From: JAIQFL01 sp035501495
GTDB taxonomy: Bacteria; Acidobacteriota; Terriglobia; Bryobacterales; Bryobacteraceae
Length of the DNA stretch: 64,000 nt
NCBI GenBank assembly: GCA_035501495.1
Contig: DATJWB010000038.1
Coordinates: 26,475 to 90,474, forward strand
Reading direction: 5' to 3'
The notes under the pieces were generated by a model, which worked only from the letters and a program-made list of their open reading frames with translations, was not told the DNA's origin and did no database searches. Positions 1-7,685 of the stretch are shown here, piece by piece (within the stretch, counting starts at the first letter, position 1; each line of letters opens with the position of its first letter). A program made the position numbers and the translations under genes.

Positions 1-801
1 AACGTACGCAAAGTGCCGGCCGACGGCGAATTCCGCATGCGGCCGGATGCGCTGGAGGAGTTGATCGAGCGCGACCTGGCAGCGGGGTTGAAGCCCTGCT
101 GCGTCACCGCCACCGTGGGCACTACATCCACCACCAGCGTAGATCCCGTACCGGCCATCGCGGACATTTGCGAGACGCACGGCATCTGGCTGCACGTGGA
201 TGCGGCCTATGCCGGGTCGGCCGCAATTGTCCCCGAGTTCCGGTGGGCATTTGAAGGGTGCGAGCGCGCCGATTCCTTCGTCACCAATCCGCACAAGTGG
301 CTCTTGACCCCCATGGACTGCAGCATCTTCTATACGCGGCGTCCCGAGATTCTGCGGCGCGCCTTCTCGCTGGCGCAGAACGCCGAGTTCCTGGAGGTCG
401 GCAACCTGACCCGCGAAGTCAACCTGATGGAATACGGGGTGCCTCTGGGGCGCCGCTTCCGCGCGTTGAAGCTGTGGTTTGTGCTGCGGTCGTACGGGCA
501 CGAGGGGCTGGCCAACATGATACGCGAGCATGTGCGCCTGGCGCGCGATTTTGCCGCCAGAATCGAGGCCGACCCGCGCTTCGAACTGACCGCGCCGGCG
601 CCGTTTTCGGTGGTCTGTTTCCGGCGCAAGGGCACGGATGACGAGAATCGCGCGTTGCTCGAGAAGGTCAATGCGGCCGGCGACGTCTTCCTCTCCGGTA
701 CGGTGCTGAACGGCCATTTTACTTTACACCTGGCGGTGGGAAATCAAGCCACGACGGCCGCCCATATCGAGCGCGCCTGGAAGCTGATCACCTCAGAGTA
801 G
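1..801 (+). CDS. PLP-dependent aromatic-type amino-acid decarboxylase, 3' part
   Basis: The gene is cut by the window edge. The reading frame is open from base 1, so only the C-terminal 266 residues are seen. They contain the group II decarboxylase core: an HVDAAYAGSA stretch, whose aspartate would pair with the pyridine nitrogen of PLP, followed by NPHKW, whose lysine would form the Schiff base. Enzymes of this family remove CO2 from aromatic amino acids (tryptophan, tyrosine, DOPA) or glutamate-like substrates in the cytosol; the substrate cannot be told from this fragment. Its stop codon overlaps the 3' end of the convergent isomerase-like gene by 9 bases. The family call is firm; the missing N-terminus prevents a length check. 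Confidence 0.93.
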   Translation, partial: NVRKVPADGEFRMRPDALEELIERDLAAGLKPCCVTATVGTTSTTSVDPVPAIADICETHGIWLHVDAAYAGSAAIVPEFRWAFEGCERADSFVTNPHKWLLTPMDCSIFYTRRPEILRRAFSLAQNAEFLEVGNLTREVNLMEYGVPLGRRFRALKLWFVLRSYGHEGLANMIREHVRLARDFAARIEADPRFELTAPAPFSVVCFRRKGTDDENRALLEKVNAAGDVFLSGTVLNGHFTLHLAVGNQATTAAHIERAWKLITSE

Positions 802-2136
802 ACGTGGCGCAAGGTATTCCAGCCCCGTGAATTCGCAGAACAACGCGAGTTCGCGTCTCCAGTCGCCGTAGACCAGGGCAATGTGATGCTCTACCGCCAG
901 CCGCATCATGGAGTCCAGAAAGGCCTTCGCGGAAGGCTCGGGTACGACCGTCGCGACACTGCCTCGCACACCCTCCTTTGTGGGGACTACCCGGCCGCCC
1001 GCGACGAACATCCGCATCCGGCCCTCTACCGGCCGCATCGCCTTGGCCAGAGTCACGGCTCCCTGCTGGAACGGAAATTCCAGCGTAGCGCCCGTCCCGG
1101 TCCGCATGTGGGTGCGCAGCAGCGCCTTTTTCGGGTCTCCCGCGAGCGATGGATCGGCCGCGCCGCAATGCGCGAATTGAATCGCGTCCTGCTCCTCGAT
1201 CCACGCCGTGATGTCGAAATTGAAGGCCGAACTGCCGGCCAACTGCGCCAGCAGGTAAGTGGTGATGAGCGCTGTGAGGTCGATCTCGCAGGTGCTGGGA
1301 ATGCCCTCGCGCGCCATCAGGGCATGCGTGACGCATGGCGTGATCCCCTGCCGGTCGCGGAGCTCCGGCCAGCAGCGCACGCAATAAGCATCCAGGCGAT
1401 TCTCCTGCACCAGTTGCTTCATCCCCAGATACAGCCGGAGGTTCTCCGCCAGTGCCTGCTCCCCCACCTCCCGCCGGCCGCCAGTCTCAGCCGCCAGCCG
1501 GCAACCAATCCGCGCCGCTTCGTCCGCCGAGGCTGCCCGGGCCTTCTGCAACAGTGCGTCCGGCTCGAGGTGGACGGCTGTCGCGCCCAGGATTCGCTGC
1601 AGCTCCGCTTCATCCACCGCGACGTCCACCATGCCCGGGCAGGGATCGCCAACCAACCCGAACCTTGCGCGTCGTATTTGCCGGATCACGGCCGCCACCT
1701 TCGCAGCACGCGCGACCTGTTCCACGACGCCCGATGTCACCGGACCAACGACGTGCGCGAAACATTTCCCCAGCCGCCGGATGTTCGATCCCGACCCGGT
1801 GATTCCGCTGAGGGGCGAAGGCATGGGCACATCGAGATCCAGAAAAGGCAGCGCCCACAGCAGCAGCGGAAGATCCATCAGTTCCCGCGCCAGCGCCAGA
1901 GTCACTTCCTCGGACACCCAGGTGCAGAAAAACAGCGCGGCCAGGTCGAGGTCGCACTCCTGGAGTTGCCGGGCGATTTCCACCGAATCGAGCGGGGTGC
2001 GTGGAATCGCAGTCTCCACCACGTTGCAGCCTGCCTGCCGCAATTCGGCGATGGCCTGTTGACGCTGCGCAGCGACTGCGGGCAAATTGTAGAGCGGGTG
2101 GACACAGGTAATCAGGGCGATCTGCGGCCGCGGCAT
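793..2136 (-). CDS. L-fucose/L-arabinose isomerase family protein
   Basis: The 447-residue protein starts at the ATG complementary to 2134-2136, preceded by a weak GGAAG. An in-frame extension upstream reads as non-protein-like sequence and was rejected. The N-terminus (MPRPQIALITCVHPLYNLP) opens a Rossmann-type first domain. A later CVRCWPEL segment and the EGIPSTCEIDL segment resemble the sugar-binding C-terminal half of fucose/arabinose isomerases, which interconvert aldoses and ketoses with a divalent metal. Exact substrate is unknown. The gene stands divergent from the bicupin gene, with 112 bases between the starts. A xylulokinase further along would fit a pentose or deoxysugar role, but the two are not in one operon. 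Family call good; activity inferred. Confidence 0.8.
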   Translation of the reverse strand: MPRPQIALITCVHPLYNLPAVAAQRQQAIAELRQAGCNVVETAIPRTPLDSVEIARQLQECDLDLAALFFCTWVSEEVTLALARELMDLPLLLWALPFLDLDVPMPSPLSGITGSGSNIRRLGKCFAHVVGPVTSGVVEQVARAAKVAAVIRQIRRARFGLVGDPCPGMVDVAVDEAELQRILGATAVHLEPDALLQKARAASADEAARIGCRLAAETGGRREVGEQALAENLRLYLGMKQLVQENRLDAYCVRCWPELRDRQGITPCVTHALMAREGIPSTCEIDLTALITTYLLAQLAGSSAFNFDITAWIEEQDAIQFAHCGAADPSLAGDPKKALLRTHMRTGTGATLEFPFQQGAVTLAKAMRPVEGRMRMFVAGGRVVPTKEGVRGSVATVVPEPSAKAFLDSMMRLAVEHHIALVYGDWRRELALFCEFTGLEYLAPRLL

Positions 2137-2248
2137 CGGTCTTCCGTTCAGTCTATAAGCTGTGCGGCTACCCGGGCAATGCCGAGCCGACCCGAAGCGC
2201 AACAGGAAGGCCGGTTGCCGGCACGCCGCCGTGCTGTATGATGAGCCA

Positions 2249-2923
2249 ATGCGACATGTCACCTTTCCCACACTTCGGTTCCTGGCTCTGCTCGTTCCCG
2301 CCGGCGTGGCCCTCCATGGGCAAGGCGCGCCGCCGCCCATCGAAAATGATCAGGTTCGGGTAGTCTACGCCAACGACCAGCCGCACCATAAGGGCTCGCT
2401 GCATGAGCACAAGGTGAACCGTGTGATGGTGTATCTCACGGCGGGCCGACAGGAGATCACTCCGCAGGCCGGTGCGAAGCAGGTGCTGGATGTCAAGGCC
2501 GGCGAGGTGCGCTGGAGCCCCGCCGGCGGCATGCATGTTTCGGAGGTCACCAGCGACACTGCGCTCAAGATTGTGGAGGTCGAGATCAAGAAGCCCGGCG
2601 ACCCGGCCAAGGCGATCAAGTCGGATCTGGATCCGCTGAAGGTAGATCCTCAGGATTACAAGCTGGAGTTCGAGAATGCCCAGGTGCGGGTGCTGCGGGT
2701 GAAGTTTCCGCCGCACCACGCCATTCCGTTTCATGAGCACACGCTCAATCGCGTGGTGGTCTACATTACCGACCAGAACTCCAAGATGACGGCCGCGGAT
2801 GGTAAAGCGGAGACGGCGCAACATAAAGCCGGCGAGGCGAGTTGGGGCGCGCCAACCAGGCACAAAGAAGAGAATCTGAGCGACAAGCCGTTTGAAGCCG
2901 TGGTTGTGGAACTGAAGAGCTGA
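2249..2923 (+). CDS. Secreted bicupin (two cupin_2-like domains)
   Basis: The ATG at 2249 gives a 224-residue protein with a signal peptide (MRHVTFPTLRFLALLVPAG, cleaved near LHGQ). Two cupin-like halves follow: one around residues 30-115 with HKVNRVMVYLTAG, one around 130-220 with HEHTLNRVVVYITD. The repeated H-x-N-R-V-x-V-Y pattern shows that the halves arose by internal duplication. Only some of the canonical metal-binding histidines are visible, so it may bind a metal or be purely structural. It is probably periplasmic or extracellular. An earlier in-frame GTG/TTG extension would bury the signal peptide and was not used. The substrate is not known, and no operon partner is evident; the convergent acyltransferase ends 26 bases beyond. 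Confidence 0.8.
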   Translation: MRHVTFPTLRFLALLVPAGVALHGQGAPPPIENDQVRVVYANDQPHHKGSLHEHKVNRVMVYLTAGRQEITPQAGAKQVLDVKAGEVRWSPAGGMHVSEVTSDTALKIVEVEIKKPGDPAKAIKSDLDPLKVDPQDYKLEFENAQVRVLRVKFPPHHAIPFHEHTLNRVVVYITDQNSKMTAADGKAETAQHKAGEASWGAPTRHKEENLSDKPFEAVVVELKS

Positions 2924-2948
2924 GATCCCCAGCGGGCGGCCGGCGGGA

Positions 2949-4595
2949 TCAGTCGCCGGCGACCGCCATTTCCTCCAAAACCGGCTCTTCAGCGGGCCCG
3001 ATCTCGGGCTGTGGAGGTACTTTTGGGACGGGCGCTTCCCGGCCATCCGTTTTGGGAGCGGGAGGCTTGCGCTGCGCCGCCCGCCCCTGGGGGGTTCGCG
3101 CCGCCTTCTTCGGGACCTTTTTGGCCTTCGGCGGGGGCGTCTTGACGGGGTTCGCCGCGGCTGCATCAGCCGGCTTCGCCTGCTTCACTCCAGCAGCCTC
3201 GCACAATTCGTGGAAGCTCAACCGGATGAGGTCCCGGAGCAGCGTAACGTCCGGAGCAGCGTTCGAGTCGCCAGTCAACCCGAAACACAGCTTTCCGTCA
3301 TAACTCTGCGCGGCCACCCCGACTCCCAGCTCATAACCCGTCGGAACCTGCGGATACGACGCGATCATGCGCTTGCCGACGGAATACAACGTCGTTGGCG
3401 AGCCGGGCACGTTGGTGCAGATGATGTTGAACAGAGGCGCGGGGAATGTCAGGGACGGGATGCCCGCCCAGAACAGCTTCTGCAGCAGCGGCGGAGCCGA
3501 CCCCAGCCAGGCAGCGCCAATCGCCACCAGTTCCGCGGCCCGGGTATGTTTCATGGTCGCAGTCCTTTGGGCGACGGCTTGCAACATCTCCATGGGCTGC
3601 GGCACACCCATCGGCAACACCACCGGCAAAAACGTGATCCGGTTCCCCAGCGACTCCGCCTGGTCCTCTCGCCGGATACTCACGGGGCAGAGCACCCGCA
3701 GCAGCCGGTTGTCGATGCTCTGACCGTGCGCAACGGCGTAATGCGCCAGGGCTCGCGTCAGCACCGCCAGGATCACATCATTGACCTTGCAGCCGATGGT
3801 GGAGCGGATGGCGTGCACGTCCGCGAATTGGAACTCGGCCCAGCAAAAGAGCCGGTCCCCGGTACACGGCTTGTTGAAGGGCAGCCGCGGAGTGGGCGAA
3901 GCGACTTCCGGCAGCAGGCCGGTCAGCTCGCGAAGGCCCGTCTGCATGCGGTCGCTGAGCAGGCCCTGGGTGAAGTCGAGGAGTCCCTCCTCCACCGCGA
4001 TCAGGTTTTCGAGCGAACTGTGGAGCGCGCTGCCGATGGCTTCCGCCAGGGAATGCTCCGCTGACACGGCTTTCCGGGCCGGAACCCGCCGCTTTGGAAC
4101 CGCACGGGAGCCTTCCGGAGTCGGGTCCAGCATTACCTTCAGCAGCGAGGCCCCCGACACGCCGTCCGCGAGTGCGTGGTGAACGCGCACAACCAGCGCT
4201 CCCCGCCCGCCCTGAAGACCTTCCACCACGAAGATCTCCCACAAGGGCCTGGTCCGGTCCATTACTTTGGTGAAAAGACGTCCTGCCAGGTTTTCCAGTT
4301 CCGCCTCGCCCCCGGGATCGTCGACCGTGGCTCGGAATATGTGATTGCGGATGTCAAAGTGGGGATCGTCTTCCCAACTCGGATAACCGATATCGAACGG
4401 CGGCGCTACCGCGATCTGCAGGTAACGAGGAACCAGATGCAGCTTCGAGTCGATGCTCGCTACGAATTCTTCGAATGGAATGACCTCGTCAAAGACACAC
4501 ACGCACGCGATGCATAAGGGTATCTCCTTACGCTCCAGATACAGGAACGCTGCGTCCGCGGCTGAGAGGCGCCGGCCGAAAGTGGTCTTGGCCAT
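2949..4595 (-). CDS. Wax ester synthase / diacylglycerol acyltransferase (WS/DGAT) with basic C-terminal tail
   Basis: The 548-residue protein carries the acyltransferase signature HHALADG at residues 139-145, whose second histidine is the catalytic base that transfers an acyl group from acyl-CoA to a fatty alcohol or diacylglycerol. It makes wax esters or triacylglycerol at the inner membrane or lipid-droplet surface. The N-terminus (LSAADAAFLYLE) is typical of the family. Beyond about residue 465 there is an unusual tail of about 80 residues rich in Lys, Pro and Ala, absent from most homologues of 450-480 residues. The ATG lies one base after the stop of the small acidic gene and has no Shine-Dalgarno site of its own, so translation is probably coupled to that gene. 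Confidence 0.9.
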   Translation of the reverse strand: MAKTTFGRRLSAADAAFLYLERKEIPLCIACVCVFDEVIPFEEFVASIDSKLHLVPRYLQIAVAPPFDIGYPSWEDDPHFDIRNHIFRATVDDPGGEAELENLAGRLFTKVMDRTRPLWEIFVVEGLQGGRGALVVRVHHALADGVSGASLLKVMLDPTPEGSRAVPKRRVPARKAVSAEHSLAEAIGSALHSSLENLIAVEEGLLDFTQGLLSDRMQTGLRELTGLLPEVASPTPRLPFNKPCTGDRLFCWAEFQFADVHAIRSTIGCKVNDVILAVLTRALAHYAVAHGQSIDNRLLRVLCPVSIRREDQAESLGNRITFLPVVLPMGVPQPMEMLQAVAQRTATMKHTRAAELVAIGAAWLGSAPPLLQKLFWAGIPSLTFPAPLFNIICTNVPGSPTTLYSVGKRMIASYPQVPTGYELGVGVAAQSYDGKLCFGLTGDSNAAPDVTLLRDLIRLSFHELCEAAGVKQAKPADAAAANPVKTPPPKAKKVPKKAARTPQGRAAQRKPPAPKTDGREAPVPKVPPQPEIGPAEEPVLEEMAVAGD

Positions 4596-4596
4596 A

Positions 4597-4797
4597 CTAG
4601 AGACAACTGGCGTGGTGTCCCACGCTTTCTTCGTCATCGGAGGCCTCCTCGTCGGCCGCCAGGTCCTGACGGCTTCCGCGCTGCCAGAGTTCAAACGCCA
4701 GGATGTCGAGCTTTTCATCGAACTTGGGGCGCAGTTCCGCATCCTCGGTTGCTGCTTCCTCAAGGACTTCGCCGATTGTCACTTCTGGGGTTTCCAT
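4597..4797 (-). CDS. Small acidic protein, translationally coupled to WS/DGAT
   Basis: This 66-residue protein is highly acidic, with many Glu/Asp (METPEVTIGEVLEEAATED at the start, ADEEASDDEESV near the end) and no membrane segment. It is not recognised as a known family. It is supported as a real gene by a near-perfect Shine-Dalgarno site, GAAAGGAG, six bases before the ATG, and by its stop codon lying one base from the start of the downstream WS/DGAT gene. It may be a partner or regulator of the acyltransferase, whose basic tail would suit an acidic ligand. That link is inference; another possibility is that it serves mainly as a translational leader. Confidence 0.7.
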   Translation of the reverse strand: METPEVTIGEVLEEAATEDAELRPKFDEKLDILAFELWQRGSRQDLAADEEASDDEESVGHHASCL

Positions 4798-4823
4798 GGC
4801 ACGCTCCTTTCGCGAAAACGGGT

Positions 4824-4845
4824 TATCAGGTATTAGACTCTGATA
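4824..4845 (-). promoter_or_regulatory. Inverted hexamer pair upstream of the acidic gene
   Basis: TATCAG at 4824-4829 and its inverse CTGATA at 4840-4845 lie 27-48 bases upstream of the acidic-protein start. The centre spacing is about 16 bases, within the range of dimer-bound operators. On the coding strand TAATAC or TGATAA within the element could serve as a -10 box. The regulator is unknown, and chance occurrence is possible. Confidence 0.3.
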
Positions 4846-4918
4846 GTAGGGTAGGACGCTTCCGCTGTCATGTCAACCGGAAGGGTTGAAGGGTTGGTGG
4901 AAAACCGGCCGGCGGCGT

Positions 4919-5752
4919 TTACCGCCGCAACGCCAGGCGCCGGGCTACCAGGTCGTATACCAGGGGATTGAACACCAACCCGATGTGGCTGCCGGTGACC
5001 TCGAAATCGATGGTGGCCCGGCCGGTTCTGCAGACGCGCCAGTCCACAATGCCGTCCCTCTTGGTAAAGATCGCGGTTTGCGACACCGACCGCGGCAATT
5101 TCCGTTCGAGCGACGCCAGGAAATCACAGGTGCAGGCACCCGTATAGCAATCGGGCAGCACGCTTTCCCCGTGGCGCTCGAGAATCTGTCCCCGCACCAG
5201 TTCGGCGGCCCGGAGCACCGATGGATGAATCGCGACGCCGCGAAACGGCGATGCCAGGGTGATCACGGATGCCACCCGTTCCGGCATCTGGCTGGCCGCC
5301 GCGCGCGCGATCACACCTCCCAGGCTGTGACCGATCAGGTGCACCTTCCCGCCGGTCTGCCGCCAGGCTTTTTCGATCGTCTGTTCCAGCCGGTATCGGA
5401 TCAAGAGGTTCGGGCACTCCGCATTGAAACCGACGCCCGAAAAGTATGGGTGGTAACCGATGCGCGACAGCCACAGACGGAACTCCATGAGATAGAGGTC
5501 CGTCCCCAGAAAACCGGGGATCAGGATGACCGCCGAGCCGTCGCCGTGGGGAATGCCGAATCCCCAGTACGCCGGCGAGACTCGCAGGTACAGCATCTCC
5601 ACGCCGGCCAACAGTTCCTGCCAGATCGGCAACTCGACTGCTTCATGTTCCCTGCGGATGCCGGAGCTAAGGTTCGCCATTCGCATTCCGGTGTGGATCT
5701 GCCGTGTCTCGCCTGCCTGATTCGTGGCCGGCAATCCGGCTGGGATCCCCAC
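4919..5752 (-). CDS. Alpha/beta-hydrolase (lipase/esterase-like)
   Basis: The protein has up to 277 residues. ILIPGFLGTD near residue 77 forms the oxyanion-hole strand, and GHSLGG at 141-146 holds the nucleophile Ser143. Asp233 or Asp237 and His256 (TGSHIGL) complete a plausible triad. Such enzymes hydrolyse carboxylic esters, often lipids; no signal peptide or membrane anchor is seen. The start is uncertain: a GTG at 5752, or ATGs at 5686 and 5680, none with a convincing ribosome-binding site; the later starts remove about 23 residues of non-conserved sequence. It is on the same strand as, and 121 bases upstream of, the acidic protein and WS/DGAT genes, so a lipid-handling unit with both an esterase and an acyltransferase is plausible. 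Confidence 0.8.
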   Translation of the reverse strand: MGIPAGLPATNQAGETRQIHTGMRMANLSSGIRREHEAVELPIWQELLAGVEMLYLRVSPAYWGFGIPHGDGSAVILIPGFLGTDLYLMEFRLWLSRIGYHPYFSGVGFNAECPNLLIRYRLEQTIEKAWRQTGGKVHLIGHSLGGVIARAAASQMPERVASVITLASPFRGVAIHPSVLRAAELVRGQILERHGESVLPDCYTGACTCDFLASLERKLPRSVSQTAIFTKRDGIVDWRVCRTGRATIDFEVTGSHIGLVFNPLVYDLVARRLALRR

Positions 5753-5830
5753 TCTGGCAGTGAACGGCCGCCGGCGTTCTGCGATCGAGCCATTCCAGTT
5801 CGGTGTTCCAGCGCGTCTGCCGGCGCATAT

Positions 5831-6208
5831 TCACCATCCCCTGGAAATCTCGTCAAGCAATTTCCCGACCACAGTTTCGATCTTTACGCGCCCCAGGCGC
5901 ACTCGGGCCTCCTCCGCGGTCGCATCGTCATCCGCCAGCATGGTCAGCTCCCCATCCAATCCCAATACCGCCGCCGCCTGGAAGTATTCCAGCGGAGTTT
6001 GGTCGGTACTTGGTCCGTATATCGAACCGGCCCCGCCCCCCAATTGGCGCTCTCCCGCGTGTAACCCGGAATCTGCAGGAACAGCAACCGGCATTTGCCG
6101 TCCGCAACCCGATCCCCGTCGCGATCGGCCTGGTGAAACGTTGCACTTCGGCCTGGTCAGGTACGAGGGATGCGCCCGGGATCCCGGATAGAACTGTGCA
6201 AAGACCAC
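5831..6208 (-). pseudogene. Possible degraded gene remnant of unknown family
   Basis: The stretch 5753-6403 has no confident gene. On the minus strand two pieces read like real protein but in different frames: one containing GKCRLLFLQIPGYTRE (about 6050-6110) and, after an apparent frameshift, one ending with TPLEYFQAAAVLGLDGEL and an acidic helical tail down to the stop at 5831. Third codon positions are GC-rich in both. Together they could be the rest of a gene of about 110 codons broken by an indel. No family was recognised, and chance open frames are common at this GC content. Confidence 0.3.
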
Positions 6209-6403
6209 TCTGTCGAGCGTAGTGCAAGGAAATGATTATGGCAAGCAAGCCTTTTCGTACGGTGTCAAACCTTGTTAGAAATGTCCGCGGGCGGTGTCGG
6301 TTCGTGGGCCGGGCAGCGGGAGGCTGGCCGGCGACGGGCAGGGCCGCAATCGAGAAGCCAGCCGCGCGGAGCCGTCGAGTGCCAACCGGCATATGATAGT
6401 CCC

Positions 6404-7684
6404 ATGTTCCGATATTGCTGTTCTCTTTTCCTGGTGGCTCTCCCCGTCTTATCCCAGACGGCCGCTGCGCCTCGCGCGGTAGTCGCGGGCATTCCCGTCA
6501 ACTATGACGAAGCGCTGGCCGGTACTTACACGCTTCCGGACCCGCTGGTGCTCGCCGACGGAAAGCCGGTGCGCGACGCCAAGACCTGGAACGAGCAGCG
6601 GCGTCCGGAGATCGTGCGGCTATTCGAGGAAAACGAGTATGGCCGCGCACCGGGAAAGCCGGCTGGCATGAAGTTCGACGTGTTCGAAAAAGGCGCTCCC
6701 GCGTTCGACGGGAAGGCCATCCGCCGGCAGGTGACCGTGTACTTTTCGAAAGACAAGGCGGGTCCGAAAATGGATCTGCTGATCTACCTGCCGGCGGGCG
6801 CCACCAAGCCCGTGCCGCTAATCCTGAATGTCAGCTTTTCAGCGAACTCGAGCAGCGTGGAAGACCCCGGAATCAAGCCCGGCGAGGTTTGGGGCCGCGA
6901 GAAGAAGAAAGTCCCGGCTCCGGCGCGTGGAATCGGCGGCATCAAGCCCTTACCGTTCCTCGCGGCGGGCATCGGCGTGGCAACCGTATACTATGGCGAC
7001 ATCGATCCGGATTTCCTGGGTGGCATCCCGTACGGTGTTCGTGCGCTTTATTTGAAGCCCGGTCAGACGGAGCCCGCCGCCGGCGAATGGGGCTCGATCG
7101 CAGCTTGGGGATGGGGATTGAGCCGGGCCATGGATTACTTCGAGACCGACCGGGACATTGACGCGAAGCGAGTGGCGATCGAGGGGGTGTCGCGGCTCGG
7201 GAAGACCGTGATGTGGGCGGGCGCGCGCGATACGCGCTTCGCCATGGTGATCGCCAGTTGTTCCGGAGAAGGTGGTGCGGCGCTCAGCCGGCGGAACTAC
7301 GGCGAGACCATCGCGCACCTCGTGGAGCCTACGCGATATTCGTACCAGTTCTGCGCCAATTACGCCAAGTACGCCAGGCACGTGGATCAGTTGCCGGTAG
7401 ATGCCCACATGCTCGTGGCTCTGATCGCGCCTCGTCCGGTGCTGCTGCAAACGGGCGACAACGACCTATGGTCCGACCCCAAGGGCGAGTTCCTGGCCGC
7501 CGTGGCGGCAGGCCCGGTGTACAAACTGTTCGGCAAAGAAGGCCTCGATACCGACCAGATACCCGCTCCGGGAGTCGCGATTCTCCATACCATCGGGTAC
7601 GAGATGCATGCCGGCGGGCACGGCACCGTTCCATCGGACTGGGACGTTTTCCTGAGGTTTATCCAGATGCATTTCAACCCGTAG
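6404..7684 (+). CDS. Secreted CE15-type glucuronoyl methylesterase
   Basis: The ATG at 6404 gives 426 residues, beginning with a signal peptide (MFRYCCSLFLVALPVLSQT). The catalytic serine lies in GVSRLGK (Ser263), matching the G-C-S-R-x-G-K signature of carbohydrate esterase family 15. The catalytic histidine is in GGHGTVPSDW (His406). CE15 enzymes cleave the ester between glucuronic acid side chains of xylan and lignin alcohols, loosening plant cell walls outside the cell. The length fits bacterial single-domain members. It stands alone between a degraded stretch and the convergent repeat protein. An upstream in-frame start at 6272 would add 44 residues ahead of the signal peptide and was rejected. 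Confidence 0.88.
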   Translation: MFRYCCSLFLVALPVLSQTAAAPRAVVAGIPVNYDEALAGTYTLPDPLVLADGKPVRDAKTWNEQRRPEIVRLFEENEYGRAPGKPAGMKFDVFEKGAPAFDGKAIRRQVTVYFSKDKAGPKMDLLIYLPAGATKPVPLILNVSFSANSSSVEDPGIKPGEVWGREKKKVPAPARGIGGIKPLPFLAAGIGVATVYYGDIDPDFLGGIPYGVRALYLKPGQTEPAAGEWGSIAAWGWGLSRAMDYFETDRDIDAKRVAIEGVSRLGKTVMWAGARDTRFAMVIASCSGEGGAALSRRNYGETIAHLVEPTRYSYQFCANYAKYARHVDQLPVDAHMLVALIAPRPVLLQTGDNDLWSDPKGEFLAAVAAGPVYKLFGKEGLDTDQIPAPGVAILHTIGYEMHAGGHGTVPSDWDVFLRFIQMHFNP

Positions 7685-7685
7685 G

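Noticed and set aside
4886..6064. A 392-codon plus-strand frame opposite the alpha/beta hydrolase.
   Set aside because: No motif, Arg/His/Gln-rich composition, and the minus strand carries a clear catalytic triad.
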